Shown in pieces: positions 51,796 through 60,581 of a stretch of 64,000 bases of DNA; position 1 is the first letter of the stretch; each line of letters begins with the position of its first letter. The notes beneath the pieces are model-generated. The model was not told where the DNA came from. It was given only the letters and a program-made list of their open reading frames with translations, and searched no databases. Both the position numbers and the translations under genes were made by a program. Source of the stretch: an uncultured Roseibium sp. (GTDB lineage: Bacteria; Pseudomonadota; Alphaproteobacteria; Rhizobiales; Stappiaceae); the NCBI RefSeq assembly GCF_963675985.1, contig NZ_OY780958.1, positions 3,782,001-3,846,000 of the forward strand. Reading direction: 5' to 3'.

Positions 51796-52425
51796 CTATT
51801 TCGTGCCGTACATCCGGTCGCCGGCATCGCCCAGACCCGGCACGATGTAGCCGTGGCTGTTCAGGCGTTCGTCGATGGCGGCCGTATAGATCGGCACATC
51901 CGGATGCGCTTCGATGAATTTCGCCACCCCTTCAGGGGCTGCCAGCAGGCAGACGAAACGCATGTTGTTGGCGCCCCGGTCCTTCAGCCGCTGAACCGCT
52001 GCAATCGCCGAATTGGCCGTCGCCAGCATCGGATCGACGACGATCACGAGGCGGGCGTCGAGATCCTCGGGCGCCTTGAAGTAATATTCGACGGGCTTGA
52101 GAGTTTCCGGATCGCGATAGAGGCCGATATGGGCGACGCGCGCTGACGGCACCAGTTCCAGCATGCCTTCCAGCAGACCGTTTCCGGCGCGCAGGATCGA
52201 GGCGAAGACGAGTTTCTTGCCGGCAAGTGTCGGCGCCTGCATTTCGGAAAGCGGCGTCTCGATGGTCTGCATGACCAGCGGCAGGTCACGCGTCACCTCG
52301 TAACAGAGCAGCACCGAAATCTCGCGCAGCAACCTGCGGAAGCCCTGGGTCGACGTGCCCTTGTCGCGCATGATGGAGAGTTTGTGCTGGACCAGCGGGT
52401 GATCGACGACATGGGCTTTGGACAT
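51796..52425 (-). CDS. upp: Uracil phosphoribosyltransferase
   Basis: A 209-residue enzyme making UMP from uracil and PRPP. The PRPP loop is VVDPMLATANSA (ATAN in place of the enterobacterial ATGG, a change I believe common in alphaproteobacteria), and the uracil-binding C-terminus GYIVPGLGDAGDRMYGTK is intact. The ATG at 52425 starts MSKAHVVDHPLVQHKLSIMR, the family norm. It lies between URC4 and ribokinase, all leftward, with 60 and 21 base gaps. Confidence 0.96.
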   Translation of the reverse strand: MSKAHVVDHPLVQHKLSIMRDKGTSTQGFRRLLREISVLLCYEVTRDLPLVMQTIETPLSEMQAPTLAGKKLVFASILRAGNGLLEGMLELVPSARVAHIGLYRDPETLKPVEYYFKAPEDLDARLVIVVDPMLATANSAIAAVQRLKDRGANNMRFVCLLAAPEGVAKFIEAHPDVPIYTAAIDERLNSHGYIVPGLGDAGDRMYGTK

Positions 52426-52485
52426 ATCGGTGTCTTTCTTTTTCGACCGGAAACCGGGCAGTTCACTGTTCAAAATACATTCGAG

Positions 52486-53745
52486 CTATGCACCGAATGG
52501 CAGCCAATTGACACCCCCGGCGGCCAGGATTCTGGCTGTTTTCCGCTGTAATTCCCCGTTTTTAAGCAGGACTTCCCGCCCTGCTTGCAGGGTTCCGCCC
52601 TCCATAACGCAGGTCAGCGGCAGCGCGCCTTCCGGCGCCTCCAGGTCATTGCGCAAGGCCACCGCCAGGCGGTCGAGCAGAATGACAGTCAGCGCCCTGA
52701 GTTCGATGGCCCGATCGAGGGCCACAGGCCCGTCCGGATCGGCATCGCCCACGTCCTTGAGAGTCAGGACGCCGGCGTCCAGAAACAGGGCCGCATGTTC
52801 CAGATTGGCAAAGCCCGTCAGATCGTCGAGACCGACGACCTCGACGCCGGCCTGAGCGAAAGGCTCCACCAGCGCATAGGCCATTTCCTGGGCAGGCAAA
52901 TGGAAGGGAACGATGCCGGGGGCGTCCAGATCCTGCAGAAGGGCCGAGTGGTGCCAGGCGTCGCCAATCGTGACGTCCTCCAGCTTTGCGCCGCCCTGCC
53001 ACATGGGCGACAAGCCGTCGAGGAGCGCTTCCAGCAATTTGGCCAATTCAACGGGCGCGCTAGCGCTTGCCGCGAAGAACGGAACGACGAGATGTCCGGG
53101 ACGGGTTGCCCCATCGATCTCGAACAGGTCCGGCCTGAGGCCTGAGGCCTCGCCCAACCTCCTGAAAAGCTCAGTTATCGACCGCACCGTGTCGCTGTCC
53201 CGGTTGCGGTCCAGTTGAAGGCCCCAGACGATCTCGTCGTCTTCCAGGCGGATCAGCGCATGGGCATCGGCCCGCAGGGGATCGGCCGGATCGGCGGAAA
53301 AGGAACCGGCGGCGAACATGGACAGGACCCCGACAGCCAGTCCCTCACGGCCTGAAAGCGTTTCCCCGGTAATCGTGTCGGTCAACGACCAGTCGTCGCG
53401 AAGTGGCACCGACGGGACATGGCATAGGATCGCCAGATCGGCCGCCGCACACAGAAAAGCGTCCGGCGTCTCGAAACCGCGCGCGCCGGCGAGCGCCGAC
53501 CAGCGGTCGTGACCACCGGCTTCGAAGGCACGCCAGCAGCCGAAGGGCGGGATCTGGAAATCGGGGTAGGCCGTCTCGATGGCGGTCACCGTCCGCGCTA
53601 CGGCTGCGGGAAGGTTTGCAAGATCGACGCCGACATGCGTCAGACCTCCAGCCTGCGCAGCCTCAAAAACGGCGGCAGCGCGGTCGCGAACCGCCCGGGC
53701 GGTCAGGAGCCTGTCGGCCAGGGATGACGTCGAAGGTGTTGTCAC
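52486..53745 (-). CDS. URC4/urg3 family protein (DUF1688)
   Basis: A 419-residue protein of DUF1688. The hallmark phrases are IPPFGCWRAFEAGGHDRW, EGLAVGVLSMFAAGSFSADP, GLSPMWQGG, GIVPFHLPAQEMAYALVEPF, VGLDDLTGFANLEH and the RALTVILLDRLA region. In the yeast uracil-catabolic (URC) pathway this protein is needed to degrade uracil through a ribosylated intermediate, together with a GTP-cyclohydrolase-II-like URC1 and a uracil phosphoribosyltransferase. Here upp and ribokinase follow directly. The reaction is not firmly known, and no URC1 homologue is in the window. Confidence 0.85.
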   Translation of the reverse strand: MTTPSTSSLADRLLTARAVRDRAAAVFEAAQAGGLTHVGVDLANLPAAVARTVTAIETAYPDFQIPPFGCWRAFEAGGHDRWSALAGARGFETPDAFLCAAADLAILCHVPSVPLRDDWSLTDTITGETLSGREGLAVGVLSMFAAGSFSADPADPLRADAHALIRLEDDEIVWGLQLDRNRDSDTVRSITELFRRLGEASGLRPDLFEIDGATRPGHLVVPFFAASASAPVELAKLLEALLDGLSPMWQGGAKLEDVTIGDAWHHSALLQDLDAPGIVPFHLPAQEMAYALVEPFAQAGVEVVGLDDLTGFANLEHAALFLDAGVLTLKDVGDADPDGPVALDRAIELRALTVILLDRLAVALRNDLEAPEGALPLTCVMEGGTLQAGREVLLKNGELQRKTARILAAGGVNWLPFGA

Positions 53746-53902
53746 GCTTGTTCCCGTGTCATGAGCCGCTGATCTTCCGGCTGAATCAGAAAACCGTGGT
53801 TGATGTGCACGCCCGTGGTTGCGAATTGCGCCACATCTGTTTGTAATTTGAAAGTTCCAAGCGACCTTATTTCACAGCCCTCACCATCCGGCAAAGGAAA
53901 CC

Positions 53903-55186
53903 ATGTCCACGGTCATTTCAATCGCCGCCCTTCTGGCCGGGTCCGCCCTGTTGCTGCTGGCAGGCGGGCTTCACGGACTGCTGCTTCCCGTCCGGGGGCT
54001 GGCGGAAGGGTTTACGGACGGCGACCTCGGCATGCTCGGCGCCGGATGGGCGCTCGGCTACATGGCCGGCTGCCTCACCGTTCCGATCATCGTGAAACGG
54101 GTCGGACATATCCGCACCTTCGGCGCCCTGTCCTCCCTCGGCGCCATCACCGTGCTCTTGAATCTCCTGTTCATGGAACCGATCACCTGGATCGTCCTAC
54201 GCGCCATTTCCGGCTTCTGCTTCGCCGGTGCGGCCATGATCGTGGAAAGCTGGCTGAACGAACGGGCGACCAACGAAACCCGCGGCAAGATCTTCGGCAT
54301 CTACACAATGATCAATCTGGGCGCGACCACCGCCGGCCAGATGCTCCTGACCCTGGGCAACCCGAGCGGTTTCGTGTTCTTCGTCGTCGGCTCGATCATC
54401 TATTCGCTGGCCCTCCTGCCGACGGCGCTTTCCACGGCTGCAAGCCCGACACCCCTGACCCAGGCTTCGCTGGATCCGAAACGGCTCTGGCGGAACTCGC
54501 CGATTGCGGTGGTCGCGGTCTTTCTCGTCGGCATTTCCAACGGCGCGTTCGGCACCCTCGGAGCGGTCTACGGCCGGCGAATCGGACTGGAGGTGTCCAA
54601 TATCGCGGTCATGATGTCCCTGGCCCTTCTGGCCGGGGCACTCATCCAGATTCCTGTCGGCTATGCGTCCGACCGCATGGACCGGCGCAAGGTGCTGGTC
54701 GCCATGGCGATTATGGCCATGGGGTTCGGTACAAGTCTGTCCTTCTTCGGCGGGACGAATCCCATCCTGACGATAGCGCTCATCACCCTGTTCGGCGGCA
54801 CTGTCTATTCCATGTATCCGGTGATCGTCGCCCATGCGAGTGACCATGCGGATCCGGGCGATTTTTTGAAGACGAGCGGCGGACTTCTGCTGATTTTCGG
54901 TATGGGCACCATGGCCGGGCCGCTGCTGGCCGCAGCCCTCATGACGGCGACCCATCCAGGCGCCCTGTTCCAGGTGACCGCCAGCGCGCATCTGCTGATG
55001 GTCCTGTTCGCCATCTGGCGTATCACGCAACGCGCTCCGATGGATACGGAAGACAAGACCGACTTCGTCCCGGTGATCGCAACCGGACGCTACAGCACAC
55101 CGGAATCCGTTGCCCTCGATCCGCGCTCGGAGCCGGAGGAGTTCGAGGCGGAGGACGTGTCGCCGTTGGACAAGACAGACGACTAG
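53903..55186 (+). CDS. MFS transporter, YcaD-like
   Basis: A 427-residue major facilitator with twelve hydrophobic segments in two halves. The loop between segments 2 and 3 reads VKRVGHIRTFGA and the mid-protein loop includes IPVGYASDRMDRRKVL, both MFS motif A. The C-terminus ends with a long acidic tail (residues 385-427). The order of motifs, including MIVESWLNERATNETRGK, suits the YcaD/HsrA-like branch. The substrate is unknown. It is divergent from the URC4 gene over a 157-base gap that shows no clear promoter, and convergent with the adenosine deaminase gene. Confidence 0.88.
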   Translation: MSTVISIAALLAGSALLLLAGGLHGLLLPVRGLAEGFTDGDLGMLGAGWALGYMAGCLTVPIIVKRVGHIRTFGALSSLGAITVLLNLLFMEPITWIVLRAISGFCFAGAAMIVESWLNERATNETRGKIFGIYTMINLGATTAGQMLLTLGNPSGFVFFVVGSIIYSLALLPTALSTAASPTPLTQASLDPKRLWRNSPIAVVAVFLVGISNGAFGTLGAVYGRRIGLEVSNIAVMMSLALLAGALIQIPVGYASDRMDRRKVLVAMAIMAMGFGTSLSFFGGTNPILTIALITLFGGTVYSMYPVIVAHASDHADPGDFLKTSGGLLLIFGMGTMAGPLLAAALMTATHPGALFQVTASAHLLMVLFAIWRITQRAPMDTEDKTDFVPVIATGRYSTPESVALDPRSEPEEFEAEDVSPLDKTDD

Positions 55187-55198
55187 TCGAAACGAAAG

Positions 55199-56194
55199 CT
55201 AGCCGTGCTTTGCGCTTTCCAGCCTGACGAGCAGGCGCTGGCGGGTCCCGTCATCGCAAAAGGCGGCTTCGATGGCCGTCCGGGTAATCTCGAGCTGGTC
55301 TTCCAGGCTCCAACCGAAGGTCCTGGTGACGGAGGCATACTCCTTGCCGAGCGTGGTGTTGAAGAACGGCGGATCGTCGGAATTGAGCGTCAGGCGGACA
55401 CCGGCCCGGCGCAGCAGGTTGACCGGATGGAAGCGCAAGACGGAGTAGACGCCGAGCGCCGTGTTGGATCCGGGGCAGACCTCCAGAACCACCCGCTCAT
55501 CAGCGAGGCGCTTGACCAGATTGGGATCCTCGATCGCCCGCACCCCGTGGCCGATCCGCTTGACCCTGAGGAACTCCAACGCGGCGATGACACTGTCCGG
55601 CCCTCCGAATTCGCCCGCATGAGCGGTGATTCCGAGGCCTGCGTCGGCCGCCATGCGGAAGGCCTTGGCGAAATTCGCCGGATGGCCTTCGCGCTCATCG
55701 CCCGCCAACCCGAACCCGGTGACGAGCGGATGCGGATTTCCGATGACCTCGCGGACCACCCGCTCCACCGAGGCAGCGCCGAAATGCCGGACGCCGATGG
55801 CAATCATCCGACCCTCGATGCCGGTGTCGGCCTTCGCCCGCTCGATCCCGGCCGCAAGGCCTTCGACATAAGAGCGATAGGACAGGCCGGCGGCCTGGGC
55901 ATGGTCCGGTGAAATGAACACCTCACCATAAATGGCGCCCTCGGCGGCGAGCATGCGGAAATAGGTTTCGGTCAAAAGACTGTAGTCGGCCGGCGTCTTG
56001 AACACCGAACTCGCCAGGTCATAAGCCTTTAGGAAGGTCGTGAAATCAGACCAGATGTATTTGCCGTTCTGGTCGATGATCGGAGAAACGTCGATGCCCT
56101 TCTGCTCGGCCAGGCGGCGCACCAGCGATGGCGTCGCCGCCCCCTCGATGTGGCAGTGAAGTTCGGCCTTCGGCACGGTCTGATAGGTTGTCAT
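55199..56194 (-). CDS. add: Adenosine deaminase family protein
   Basis: A 331-residue zinc deaminase. The ligand set is LHCHIEG at residues 12-18, ITAHAGEFGG with the catalytic Glu, RIGHGV, and LNSDDPPFF near residue 275 for the catalytic Asp. It hydrolyses adenosine (or adenine) to inosine (or hypoxanthine) and ammonia. SDDPPFF leaves some doubt between adenosine and adenine as substrate; the nucleoside operon favours adenosine. It is the last gene of the leftward deo cluster, 85 bases after the dioxygenase gene. Confidence 0.9.
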   Translation of the reverse strand: MTTYQTVPKAELHCHIEGAATPSLVRRLAEQKGIDVSPIIDQNGKYIWSDFTTFLKAYDLASSVFKTPADYSLLTETYFRMLAAEGAIYGEVFISPDHAQAAGLSYRSYVEGLAAGIERAKADTGIEGRMIAIGVRHFGAASVERVVREVIGNPHPLVTGFGLAGDEREGHPANFAKAFRMAADAGLGITAHAGEFGGPDSVIAALEFLRVKRIGHGVRAIEDPNLVKRLADERVVLEVCPGSNTALGVYSVLRFHPVNLLRRAGVRLTLNSDDPPFFNTTLGKEYASVTRTFGWSLEDQLEITRTAIEAAFCDDGTRQRLLVRLESAKHG

Positions 56195-56279
56195 GCGCTT
56201 CTGCCGGCCATCTCGGGTTTTGCTTCCAGTAAATCTGACAAGGGTCTTACAGGAGGATGACCAAGCTCGACAAGCGGGA

Positions 56280-57152
56280 TCAGAACCCCCGCATCGGATT
56301 GTCTCGCGCGCGCGTCAGCCAGTTGTCCGCCGACCATACGGCCTTGCCGTCCACCATGTGCACCGCATAGGCATGGCGGGACCGGGGGGAGCGGTTGGGC
56401 GCGGATTTGTGCGGGACCTTGCCGTGGAGGATCACCAGAGTCCCCTTGGGCGCGATCAGCGGCGCATGGCGATCCTCGTGCTCGAACGGGGTATCGTCCA
56501 GCTTTTCCATGACAAGGCCGTCGCCGTCGTAGTGGAAGCGGGTGCGCAGCGGGCCTTTATGCCCGCCTGGGACGCCGTAGAGTCCGCCGTTGGTTTCATC
56601 CGCATCTTCCAGCGCGAACCAGAAGCCGGTACAGGTCAAGGGCTCGGTGTGGAGGAAGGTGCTGTCCTGATGGCAGTTTACCTCGCCACCGATGTGCGGC
56701 GGCTTGAAGATATACATGGACTGGGCCAGCAGGGGCGACACAAGGCCCAGGTCCTTCGCGGTCCGTTCCATCTTTTCGTCGCGGGTGAAGGCCTCGAAGA
56801 CCGGGTCTTCATCATGCAGCGCGTGGCCAACCTTGTTCAGCGCCTCGTGCTTGTTCTTGATCAGCTTGCCATCCGCATCGAAGGCTTCCTTCTCAAAAAA
56901 GAAGCGGACCTTGTCGCCGCTTTCGCGAAAGTAGGAATCCCGAGCGTGGCTCTGCGCGCCGGTTTCGAAAACCGAAGCAATGCTCTCCGGGTCGAAGGCA
57001 TCGATCAGCGCCGTCATGCGCTCCCTCAAGGCATCGCACTCGCCCGTCGTCTTGTAGCCGCGCAATATCAGAAAGCCGTCCTCAAGGTAGGCGTCCTTCA
57101 TCTCCTGCGTCAGGTGACCGTCTTCGGTGGCGTCAAAACTGCGTGCCCGCAT
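56280..57152 (-). CDS. PHYHD1-like Fe(II)/2-oxoglutarate dioxygenase
   Basis: A 290-residue phytanoyl-CoA dioxygenase family protein. The double-stranded beta helix has metal ligands H161-x-D163 (NCHQDSTFLH) and H248 (KVPHKSAPN), with Arg residues just after it for 2-oxoglutarate. The run QSMYIFKPPHIGGEV, then WFALEDADETNGGL and later SRHAYAVHMVDGKA-NWL, resembles human PHYHD1 closely by eye, more than true phytanoyl hydroxylases. No lipid gene is near. It lies between deoB (34 bases) and adenosine deaminase (85 bases), inside the nucleoside operon. The ATG at 57152 follows GGAG. Confidence 0.88.
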   Translation of the reverse strand: MRARSFDATEDGHLTQEMKDAYLEDGFLILRGYKTTGECDALRERMTALIDAFDPESIASVFETGAQSHARDSYFRESGDKVRFFFEKEAFDADGKLIKNKHEALNKVGHALHDEDPVFEAFTRDEKMERTAKDLGLVSPLLAQSMYIFKPPHIGGEVNCHQDSTFLHTEPLTCTGFWFALEDADETNGGLYGVPGGHKGPLRTRFHYDGDGLVMEKLDDTPFEHEDRHAPLIAPKGTLVILHGKVPHKSAPNRSPRSRHAYAVHMVDGKAVWSADNWLTRARDNPMRGF

Positions 57153-57186
57153 GATGTGCTCCAATGGCTTTCGAACAAAATCCGCT

Positions 57187-58407
57187 TCAAATAAAACTGG
57201 TGCCGTGTTTCCCCGGCGCAATATGCAAATGCCTTGCCAGTGTTTCGCCGATATCGGCATAGGTCCGGCGTCCGCCGATGCCTCGACCGGCGATACCCGG
57301 CCCGGTCCCGATGACGGGGATATGTTCACGCGTATGGTCGGTGCCCCGCCAGGTGGGATCGCAGCCATGGTCGGCGGTGAGGATCAACAGATCGCCGTCG
57401 CGCATGCGGCCTACCATGTCCGGCAGCCTCGTGTCGAAACTTTCCAGCGCCGCGGCATAGCCGGGCACATCCCGGCGGTGCCCGTAAAGGGAATCGAAAT
57501 CAATGAAATTGGCGAAGACGAGATCGCCGTCTTCCGCCTCATCCATCGCCTGAAGCGTCTTTTCGAAAAGCTCTTCGTTGCCGGCCCCTTTCAGGACCTT
57601 CGAAACACCCTGATGGGCGAAAATGTCCGAGATCTTGCCGATCCCGAAAACGGTCCGACCGTCCTGACTCAGGCGGTCAAGGAGCGTCGGCTCCGGCGGC
57701 AGGACGGAATAGTCGCGCCGGTTGGCAGTGCGCTGGAAGTCGCCTGCGCTTTCGCCGACGAAGGGACGGGCGATGACACGGCCGATATTATAGGCGTCGG
57801 CGATCTTGCGGGTGATCTCGCACAACCCGTAAAGCCGCTCCAGGCCGAAATGGGTCTCGTGGGCGGCGATCTGGATCACGGAATCGGCGGATGTGTAGAA
57901 GATCGGCTTGCCGGTCCGGATATGCTCCTCGCCAAGCTCCTCGATGATCACCGTGCCCGAAGCGTGGCTGTTGCCAAGAATGCCGGGAATGTCGGACTGT
58001 TCCAGCACGGCTTCGATCAACTCGCCCGGGAAGCTCGGAACGGTATCGGGGAAATAGCCCCAGTCGAAGCGCACCGGCACGCCGGCGATTTCCCAGTGAC
58101 CCGACGGCGTGTCCTTGCCGTTGGAGGTTTCAGCGGCATAGCCCCACAGGCCCTCCGGCTCGCCGGCAAAATCCAGACCGGGCGCGGCCGTGCCGTTGGA
58201 CAGGAGCGACGCGGCCCCCAGTCCGAGACGGTCCATGTTCGGGAGCCGTAACAAGCCGGAGCGAAGACCTTCCTTGTCTCCCTTGCCGACAGCACAGGCT
58301 TCGGCAATGTGACCGAGCGTATCGGAGCCCGCATCACCGAAGCGTTCGGCGTCCTCCGCGCCGCCAATTCCGAAACTGTCCAGAACGCACAGAATTGCAC
58401 GAGGCAT
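57187..58407 (-). CDS. deoB: Phosphopentomutase
   Basis: A 406-residue metalloenzyme moving phosphate between C1 and C5 of ribose or deoxyribose. The N-terminal metal site is ILCVLDSFGIGGAEDA, and the later sites are LVFANFIDFDSLYGHRRD and LLILTADHGCDPTWRGTDHTRE, all typical. The phosphorolysis products of the neighbouring purine and thymidine phosphorylases are its substrates. The ATG at 58407 follows AAAGGAAA; the longer frame adds an unlikely N-terminus. deoA is upstream. Confidence 0.96.
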   Translation of the reverse strand: MPRAILCVLDSFGIGGAEDAERFGDAGSDTLGHIAEACAVGKGDKEGLRSGLLRLPNMDRLGLGAASLLSNGTAAPGLDFAGEPEGLWGYAAETSNGKDTPSGHWEIAGVPVRFDWGYFPDTVPSFPGELIEAVLEQSDIPGILGNSHASGTVIIEELGEEHIRTGKPIFYTSADSVIQIAAHETHFGLERLYGLCEITRKIADAYNIGRVIARPFVGESAGDFQRTANRRDYSVLPPEPTLLDRLSQDGRTVFGIGKISDIFAHQGVSKVLKGAGNEELFEKTLQAMDEAEDGDLVFANFIDFDSLYGHRRDVPGYAAALESFDTRLPDMVGRMRDGDLLILTADHGCDPTWRGTDHTREHIPVIGTGPGIAGRGIGGRRTYADIGETLARHLHIAPGKHGTSFI

Positions 58408-58482
58408 TTTCGTTTCCTTTATTATTGCCGGCATCGGCTGCCGGTTCTTTGCAGCGGCCGGTTTGCGGCCGTTGTGCAATCC

Positions 58483-59799
58483 TTATGGCGCGATACGTTC
58501 CACCACGGTCGGCCGGTCTTCCACATCGAGCGCATCGCCGATCCGGTAAGCGCGGCGCAGGGCAACGGCTGCCCGTTCGGCGGCGTCCTCATTTGCGGCA
58601 TGGACAATGGCGATCGGCTGATCCGCATCGACCCGGTTGCCGATGCCGGCAAGGCTGGTCAGTCCGACGGAGGGATCAATGACATCGGCGGCGGTTCGCC
58701 GTCCGCCGCCGAGTTCGACGACGGCGATGCCAACGGCACGGGCATCGACAGCGGTGACAATGCCTTCGTGCTCCGCATAGACCGGCGCTTCCACCGGGGC
58801 CTTGGCCAGATAGAGTTCCGGTTTTTCCATGAAATCGGCCGGGCCACCGAGGCCGCTCACCATCTTCGCGAAGACTTCCGCCGCCTGCCCGCTTTCGAAC
58901 GCGTGGCGCATTTTGTCCGCACCGGCTTCCGCGCTCGGTGCCAGCCCGCCGGTTGCCAGCAGTTCGCCGCCCTGGGCCACGGTCACATCCCAGAGCCGGT
59001 TGTCGATGGCATCGCCTTTGAGGAAATCGACGGCGTTCTGGACCTCCACCGCATTGCCGGCGGCAGACGCCAGCGGCTCGTTCATGTCGGTGATCAGGGC
59101 GGTCGTCTTCAATCCGGCGCCGTTGGCGACGAGAACCAGGCTTTCGGCCAGCGCGCGCGCGTCGTCGAGGCCGGCCATGAAGGCACCGGTGCCCCATTTG
59201 ACGTCGAGCACCAGACCCTGAAGGCCGGCGGCGAGTTTCTTCGACAGGATAGAGGCGGTGATCAGGTCGAGGCTTTCCACCGTCGCGGTCACATCCCGGA
59301 TGGCGTAAAAGCGTTTGTCGGCGGGCGCCAGATTGCCGGTCTGGCCGATAACGGCACAACCGACCTCACGAACCACCTTCTTGAACAGATCATTGTCCGG
59401 CTGGGTCTTGTAGCCAGGAATGCTGTCGAACTTGTCCAGCGTTCCGCCGGTATGCCCGAGCCCACGGCCCGAGATCATCGGCACCGCGGCACCGCAGGCG
59501 GCAAGCGCGGGCGCGAGCATCAGGGAGACATTGTCACCGACGCCGCCGGTGGAATGCTTGTCCAGGATCGGCTTGTCGATCTCCGACCAGTCCAGGACAT
59601 CACCGCTGTCGCGCATGGCCAAGGTCAGCGCAATCCGTTCTTCGACGGCAAGGCCCTTGAAGAACACGGCCATGGCAAGGGCCGAAACCTGACCCTCGGT
59701 GACGCTGCCGTCGGCAAGCCCGTTTACGAAGAACCTGACTTCCGCGTCCTCCAGCGTGCCGCCATCCCGCTTTTTGCGGATCAGTTCCTGCGCCAGCAT
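58483..59799 (-). CDS. deoA: Thymidine phosphorylase
   Basis: A 438-residue dimeric phosphorylase releasing thymine and 2-deoxyribose 1-phosphate from thymidine. The phosphate site DKHSTGGVGDNVSLMLAP near residue 85 and the family signature SGRGLGHTGGTLDKFDSIPG near residue 113 are intact, with a C-terminal domain ending ALDVEDRPTVVERIAP. The gene starts two bases after the deoC stop, so translation is probably coupled, and deoB follows after 75 bases. Confidence 0.96.
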   Translation of the reverse strand: MLAQELIRKKRDGGTLEDAEVRFFVNGLADGSVTEGQVSALAMAVFFKGLAVEERIALTLAMRDSGDVLDWSEIDKPILDKHSTGGVGDNVSLMLAPALAACGAAVPMISGRGLGHTGGTLDKFDSIPGYKTQPDNDLFKKVVREVGCAVIGQTGNLAPADKRFYAIRDVTATVESLDLITASILSKKLAAGLQGLVLDVKWGTGAFMAGLDDARALAESLVLVANGAGLKTTALITDMNEPLASAAGNAVEVQNAVDFLKGDAIDNRLWDVTVAQGGELLATGGLAPSAEAGADKMRHAFESGQAAEVFAKMVSGLGGPADFMEKPELYLAKAPVEAPVYAEHEGIVTAVDARAVGIAVVELGGGRRTAADVIDPSVGLTSLAGIGNRVDADQPIAIVHAANEDAAERAAVALRRAYRIGDALDVEDRPTVVERIAP

Positions 59800-59801
59800 G
59801 A

Positions 59802-60581
59802 TCAGTACCCGTCGTTCGCCTCGGTCTCGCCGCCCTCAAGGGTGGCGATCAGCGCATCCAGAAGGCCGCTTGCGCCGAAGCGGAACGTGGAGGCCGAAAC
59901 CCAGTTCGGCCCCATGATCTGGTCGGCAAGGGCCAGATATCCGGCGGCATCCTCCAGGGTACGAATCCCGCCGGCTGCCTTGAAACCCACGGTCTTTTCG
60001 TGATCGCGGCGGGCTTCCTCGATCGCCGTCAGCATGACCTCGGCGGCCTCAACGGTGGCATTGACCGGCACCTTGCCTGTCGATGTCTTGATGAAATCCG
60101 CTCCGGCACCGATGGCGATTTCGGAGGCCAGATGGATCAGAAGAGGATCGGCCAATTCGCCGGTTTCCAGAATGACTTTCAGCAGCGCAGGCTCGGGAAT
60201 GACGGCCTTGACCTGGATGATCTGCTCTTCGGTAAAGCCTTTGCGTCCATCCATGAAGGCGCGATAGGGCATGACGAGATCGATCTCGTCGGCGCCGTCG
60301 GCGATGGCCTTTTCCGTTTCCGCGACGACCGCCTTGGTGTTGGTTCCGCCTTCGGGGAAGTTGACGACCGTGGCAACCTTGACGCCGGTCCCCTTCAATT
60401 CGCCGACCGCCTGGGCCACGAATTTCGGCCAGATGCAGACGGCTGCGACCGAGCCGTGTTCGGTCACCGCACGCTGGGAGAGCTCGAAAATGTCGGCTGC
60501 GGTGCAATCGTCATTCAGGTTCGTCAGATCCAGAAGGCTGAGCGCCCGTTTTGCCATATCAGTGGCCGAAAGGTCAGCCAT
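59802..60581 (-). CDS. deoC: Deoxyribose-phosphate aldolase
   Basis: A 259-residue class I aldolase splitting 2-deoxyribose 5-phosphate to acetaldehyde and glyceraldehyde 3-phosphate. The Schiff-base Lys lies in GADFIKTSTGK near residue 168, with a second active-site Lys in VGFKAAGGIRT. DEIDLVMPYRAF forms part of the active site. The start ATG at 60581 follows GGAGATTGGAA and is favoured over a TTG two codons earlier. It overlaps the preceding purine phosphorylase gene by eight bases. Confidence 0.96.
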   Translation of the reverse strand: MADLSATDMAKRALSLLDLTNLNDDCTAADIFELSQRAVTEHGSVAAVCIWPKFVAQAVGELKGTGVKVATVVNFPEGGTNTKAVVAETEKAIADGADEIDLVMPYRAFMDGRKGFTEEQIIQVKAVIPEPALLKVILETGELADPLLIHLASEIAIGAGADFIKTSTGKVPVNATVEAAEVMLTAIEEARRDHEKTVGFKAAGGIRTLEDAAGYLALADQIMGPNWVSASTFRFGASGLLDALIATLEGGETEANDGY

